Below, in pieces: positions 5,206-7,179 of a stretch of DNA of 7,179 nucleotides. Origin of the DNA: Caldisericota bacterium (GTDB lineage: Bacteria; Caldisericota; Caldisericia; Cryosericales; Cryosericaceae); the NCBI GenBank assembly GCA_026390195.1, contig JAPLGK010000050.1, forward strand, positions 1-7,179, written 5' to 3'. The translations under genes and the position numbers were made by a program. The notes beneath the pieces were generated by a model. That model did not search any database and was not told the origin of the DNA. It was given only the letters and a program-made list of their open reading frames with translations. Position 1 is the first letter of the stretch, and each line of letters begins with the position of its first letter.

Positions 5206-7179
5206 ATGGACGAAGACAGAAAGTCCTTCTATATCGGCACCGAGGTGGACCCGGCGACGGGTCAGGCTGGAGCTCCTGTCCTGTATCCGGGCAAGGACCT
5301 GACGACGCACGGCGTCATCGTCGGCATGACCGGGTCCGGCAAGACGGGTCTGTCCATCGACCTCATCGAAGAGGCTCTGATCGACGGGGTCCCGGTGATT
5401 GCCATCGACCCCAAGGGAGATCTAGGCAACCTCCTCCTGACATTTCCGGGCCTGAGCGCCGCGGAGTTCCAGCCGTGGGTGGATCCGGCCGAAGCTGAGC
5501 GCAGAGGGCTTACGGTCGAGCAGACCGCCGCTGCCACCGCCGAGACATGGCAGAAGGGGCTTGCCGGCTCCGGCATCGCGCCCGAGCGAATCGCGCAGCT
5601 GAAAGCCAGTGCCGATTTTGTGATCTTCACACCGGGTTCGACCGCAGGCATCCCGGTCTCGGTCCTGCAGAGCTTCCGCAGACCCGCGGGGGAACTCGGC
5701 GACGAGGAGACGCAGGAGAAAGTCAAGGGTGTCACCTCCGCCCTCCTTGGCCTCGTGGGCATTGATGCTGACCCGATTCGCAGCCGTGAGCATATCCTTA
5801 TCAGCTCCATCATCAACTACACGTGGGGCAAGGGCACCAACCTGACTCTCCCAGACCTCATCGTGCAGCTGCAGAACCCCCCGTTCGAAAAGCTCGGCGT
5901 CTTCGAGGTGGACACGTTCTTCCCGCCAAAGGACCGCCTGGACCTTGCCATGCGCATCAACGGCCTCATCGCCTCCCCCTCGTTCCAGTCCTGGTTGAAC
6001 GGCGCTCCCCTGGACGTTGAGAGGTTTCTTCACGCGCCGGACGGCAGGCCGCGCTGCAGCATCTTCGCCATTGCACATTTGTCTGACGTGGAGCGCATGT
6101 TCTTTGTGACGCTCCTGCTCCAGGAGGTGCTGGCCTGGATGCGTCTCCAGCAGGGGACGGACTCTCTGCGTGCCCTGCTGTACTTCGACGAGGTGTTCGG
6201 GTATGTCCCGCCGTACCCATTCAATCCGCCCTCCAAGGTGCCCCTGCTCACGCTCATGAAGCAGGCACGCGCCTTTGGGCTCGGGGTGGTGCTGGCGACC
6301 CAGAACCCGGTGGACATCGACTACAAGGGCCTCAGCAACGCCGGTACCTGGGTGATCGGCAAACTGCAGCAGGACGGCGACCGCGAGCGTGTGCTCGGCG
6401 GCCTCGAGGGAGCCCTCCAGGAAGGAGGCGGCACGCTCGACAGGGCATGGTTCAGCGGCGTTCTTGGCAGTCTCAAGCCACGTCAGTTCCTGTTGCACAA
6501 CGTCCATACCGCCAGGCATGTCGTCGTGCAGTCGCGCTTTGCGATGAGCTATCTTCGGGGACCCCTCACCAAGGCTCAGATTGGTCAGCTGATGGCGCCT
6601 CGCAAGATCGAGTTCGAGCATGTCACGCACGAGGCGTTCCCGACATCGGGACCGTCGCGATATCTGCCCGCGTTCCCCGATGGCGTTCCGGTCCAGTTCG
6701 CTCCCGTCCCGGCGGGGACCACGCTCGACCCATATGTGTTCGGCGAAGCGGACGTGGCCTATGAGGACAAGACGACCGGAGCATTCGTGCAGGAGCATCT
6801 CCTGCTTGCCGTCCCAGTCTCGCAATGGCCCGCCGTCGACTGGACCACGGCGGAGCAACTGCCCGAGGGCACGACGTGGTGGGACAAGGCTCCCGAGGGC
6901 GTGCTGTATGAGGAGGTCCCCGCGGACCTGCAGAAGCCAGTGTCCTGGAAGATGCTCACTGCACGCCTCAAGGACGTCCTGAAGGTCCGACCGCTGACGC
7001 TGCTGACGAGCAAGCCGTACAAGGTTGCCCAGCAGGACAGCGAAACGGAAGCCCAGTTCATGGCGCGGCTGGGCGTGCTGTCCGCTCCCGACATCACCGG
7101 GGCTGTCAACAAGGTGCAGGACAAGCTGCAGGAGAAGCAGCGCAAGCTGCAGGACGAGCTAACCGAGGCACAGCAGCGA
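5206..7179 (+). CDS. HerA/FtsK-superfamily ATP-binding protein, 3' end beyond window
   Basis: The frame is open from ATG 5206 to the last base, 658 residues with no stop, so the protein is incomplete. It carries a P-loop (Walker A) GMTGSGKT at 40-47, an IDPKGDLGN motif (67-75) typical of the HerA/VirB4 branch, Walker B LLYFDEVFG with D328-E329, and a strand ATQNP with Q366 of the sensor type. An SYLRGPLT segment (448-455) and a second, non-ATPase region with many aromatic residues follow. A charged helix begins near 633 (VQDKLQEKQRKLQDELTEAQQ), probably the start of a coiled coil. Only about 35 residues precede the P-loop, so the HAS-barrel of archaeal HerA is absent. I recognise this as a widespread bacterial family annotated only as ATP-binding or HerA-domain protein; members are cytoplasmic and probably hexameric DNA translocases, but no function is established. 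No NurA nuclease or defence gene is in view. The partner genes, if any, would lie downstream. Confidence 0.9.
   Translation, partial: MDEDRKSFYIGTEVDPATGQAGAPVLYPGKDLTTHGVIVGMTGSGKTGLSIDLIEEALIDGVPVIAIDPKGDLGNLLLTFPGLSAAEFQPWVDPAEAERRGLTVEQTAAATAETWQKGLAGSGIAPERIAQLKASADFVIFTPGSTAGIPVSVLQSFRRPAGELGDEETQEKVKGVTSALLGLVGIDADPIRSREHILISSIINYTWGKGTNLTLPDLIVQLQNPPFEKLGVFEVDTFFPPKDRLDLAMRINGLIASPSFQSWLNGAPLDVERFLHAPDGRPRCSIFAIAHLSDVERMFFVTLLLQEVLAWMRLQQGTDSLRALLYFDEVFGYVPPYPFNPPSKVPLLTLMKQARAFGLGVVLATQNPVDIDYKGLSNAGTWVIGKLQQDGDRERVLGGLEGALQEGGGTLDRAWFSGVLGSLKPRQFLLHNVHTARHVVVQSRFAMSYLRGPLTKAQIGQLMAPRKIEFEHVTHEAFPTSGPSRYLPAFPDGVPVQFAPVPAGTTLDPYVFGEADVAYEDKTTGAFVQEHLLLAVPVSQWPAVDWTTAEQLPEGTTWWDKAPEGVLYEEVPADLQKPVSWKMLTARLKDVLKVRPLTLLTSKPYKVAQQDSETEAQFMARLGVLSAPDITGAVNKVQDKLQEKQRKLQDELTEAQQR

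Noticed and set aside
5422..6858. 478-codon open frame on the minus strand, opposite the HerA-like ATPase
   Set aside because: The sense frame has Walker A, Walker B and family motifs. The antisense product is Arg/Glu/His/Leu-rich without recognisable domains.

Overview
The window is bacterial chromosomal DNA, GC-rich by eye, with strong Shine-Dalgarno sites and closely packed genes. It holds six protein genes: the tail of a flavoprotein, a DUF1667 protein, a small membrane protein, a BMP-family nucleoside-binding protein, a 5'-nucleotidase and a CsaA protein. A seventh, a large HerA/FtsK-type ATPase, runs off the right edge. The flavoprotein/DUF1667 pair and the stalk-domain solute-binding protein are typical of anaerobic lineages such as Firmicutes, Thermotogota or Caldisericota/Cryosericota-like bacteria. 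I favour that kind of organism but cannot fix the phylum. There is no phage, transposon, CRISPR or RNA gene that I can recognise.

Layout. Positions 1-861 (plus strand) are the 3' end of a tightly spaced operon: the C-terminus of a probable NAD(P)/FAD-dependent oxidoreductase, a Cys-rich DUF1667 protein, and an 89-residue membrane protein. Positions 862-1281 are non-coding. They contain a perfect 40-bp palindrome, a cluster of small inverted repeats, and a good intrinsic terminator for the gene on the other strand. Positions 1282-2865 (minus) encode an exported BMP-type solute-binding protein with two N-terminal stalk (copper amine oxidase N-like) repeats. A 294-bp spacer with a 22-bp tandem duplication separates it from the upstream gene at 3160-4626 (minus), a two-domain 5'-nucleotidase/metallophosphatase without an export signal. 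A divergent promoter region (4627-4809) leads into csaA (4810-5139, plus). Next comes a HerA-like ATPase that starts at 5206 and has no stop before the window ends.

How the genes may work together. The nucleotidase and the BMP protein are on one strand and fit a nucleotide/nucleoside salvage theme: one removes phosphate from nucleotides, the other probably captures nucleosides outside the cell. The missing export signal on the nucleotidase means they act in different compartments, so a simple external 'cleave and import' chain is not supported. No ABC permease or ATPase for the BMP protein lies in the window. The flavoprotein/DUF1667 pair probably forms a redox unit. CsaA and the ATPase look like separate housekeeping-type genes, each with its own candidate promoter.

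I found no convincing new multi-gene system. The points most worth a second look are the stalk-BMP architecture, the uncharacterised HerA-like ATPase, the 40-bp palindrome, the 22-bp tandem repeat in front of the BMP gene, and a recurring start-site arrangement that would mislead gene callers.
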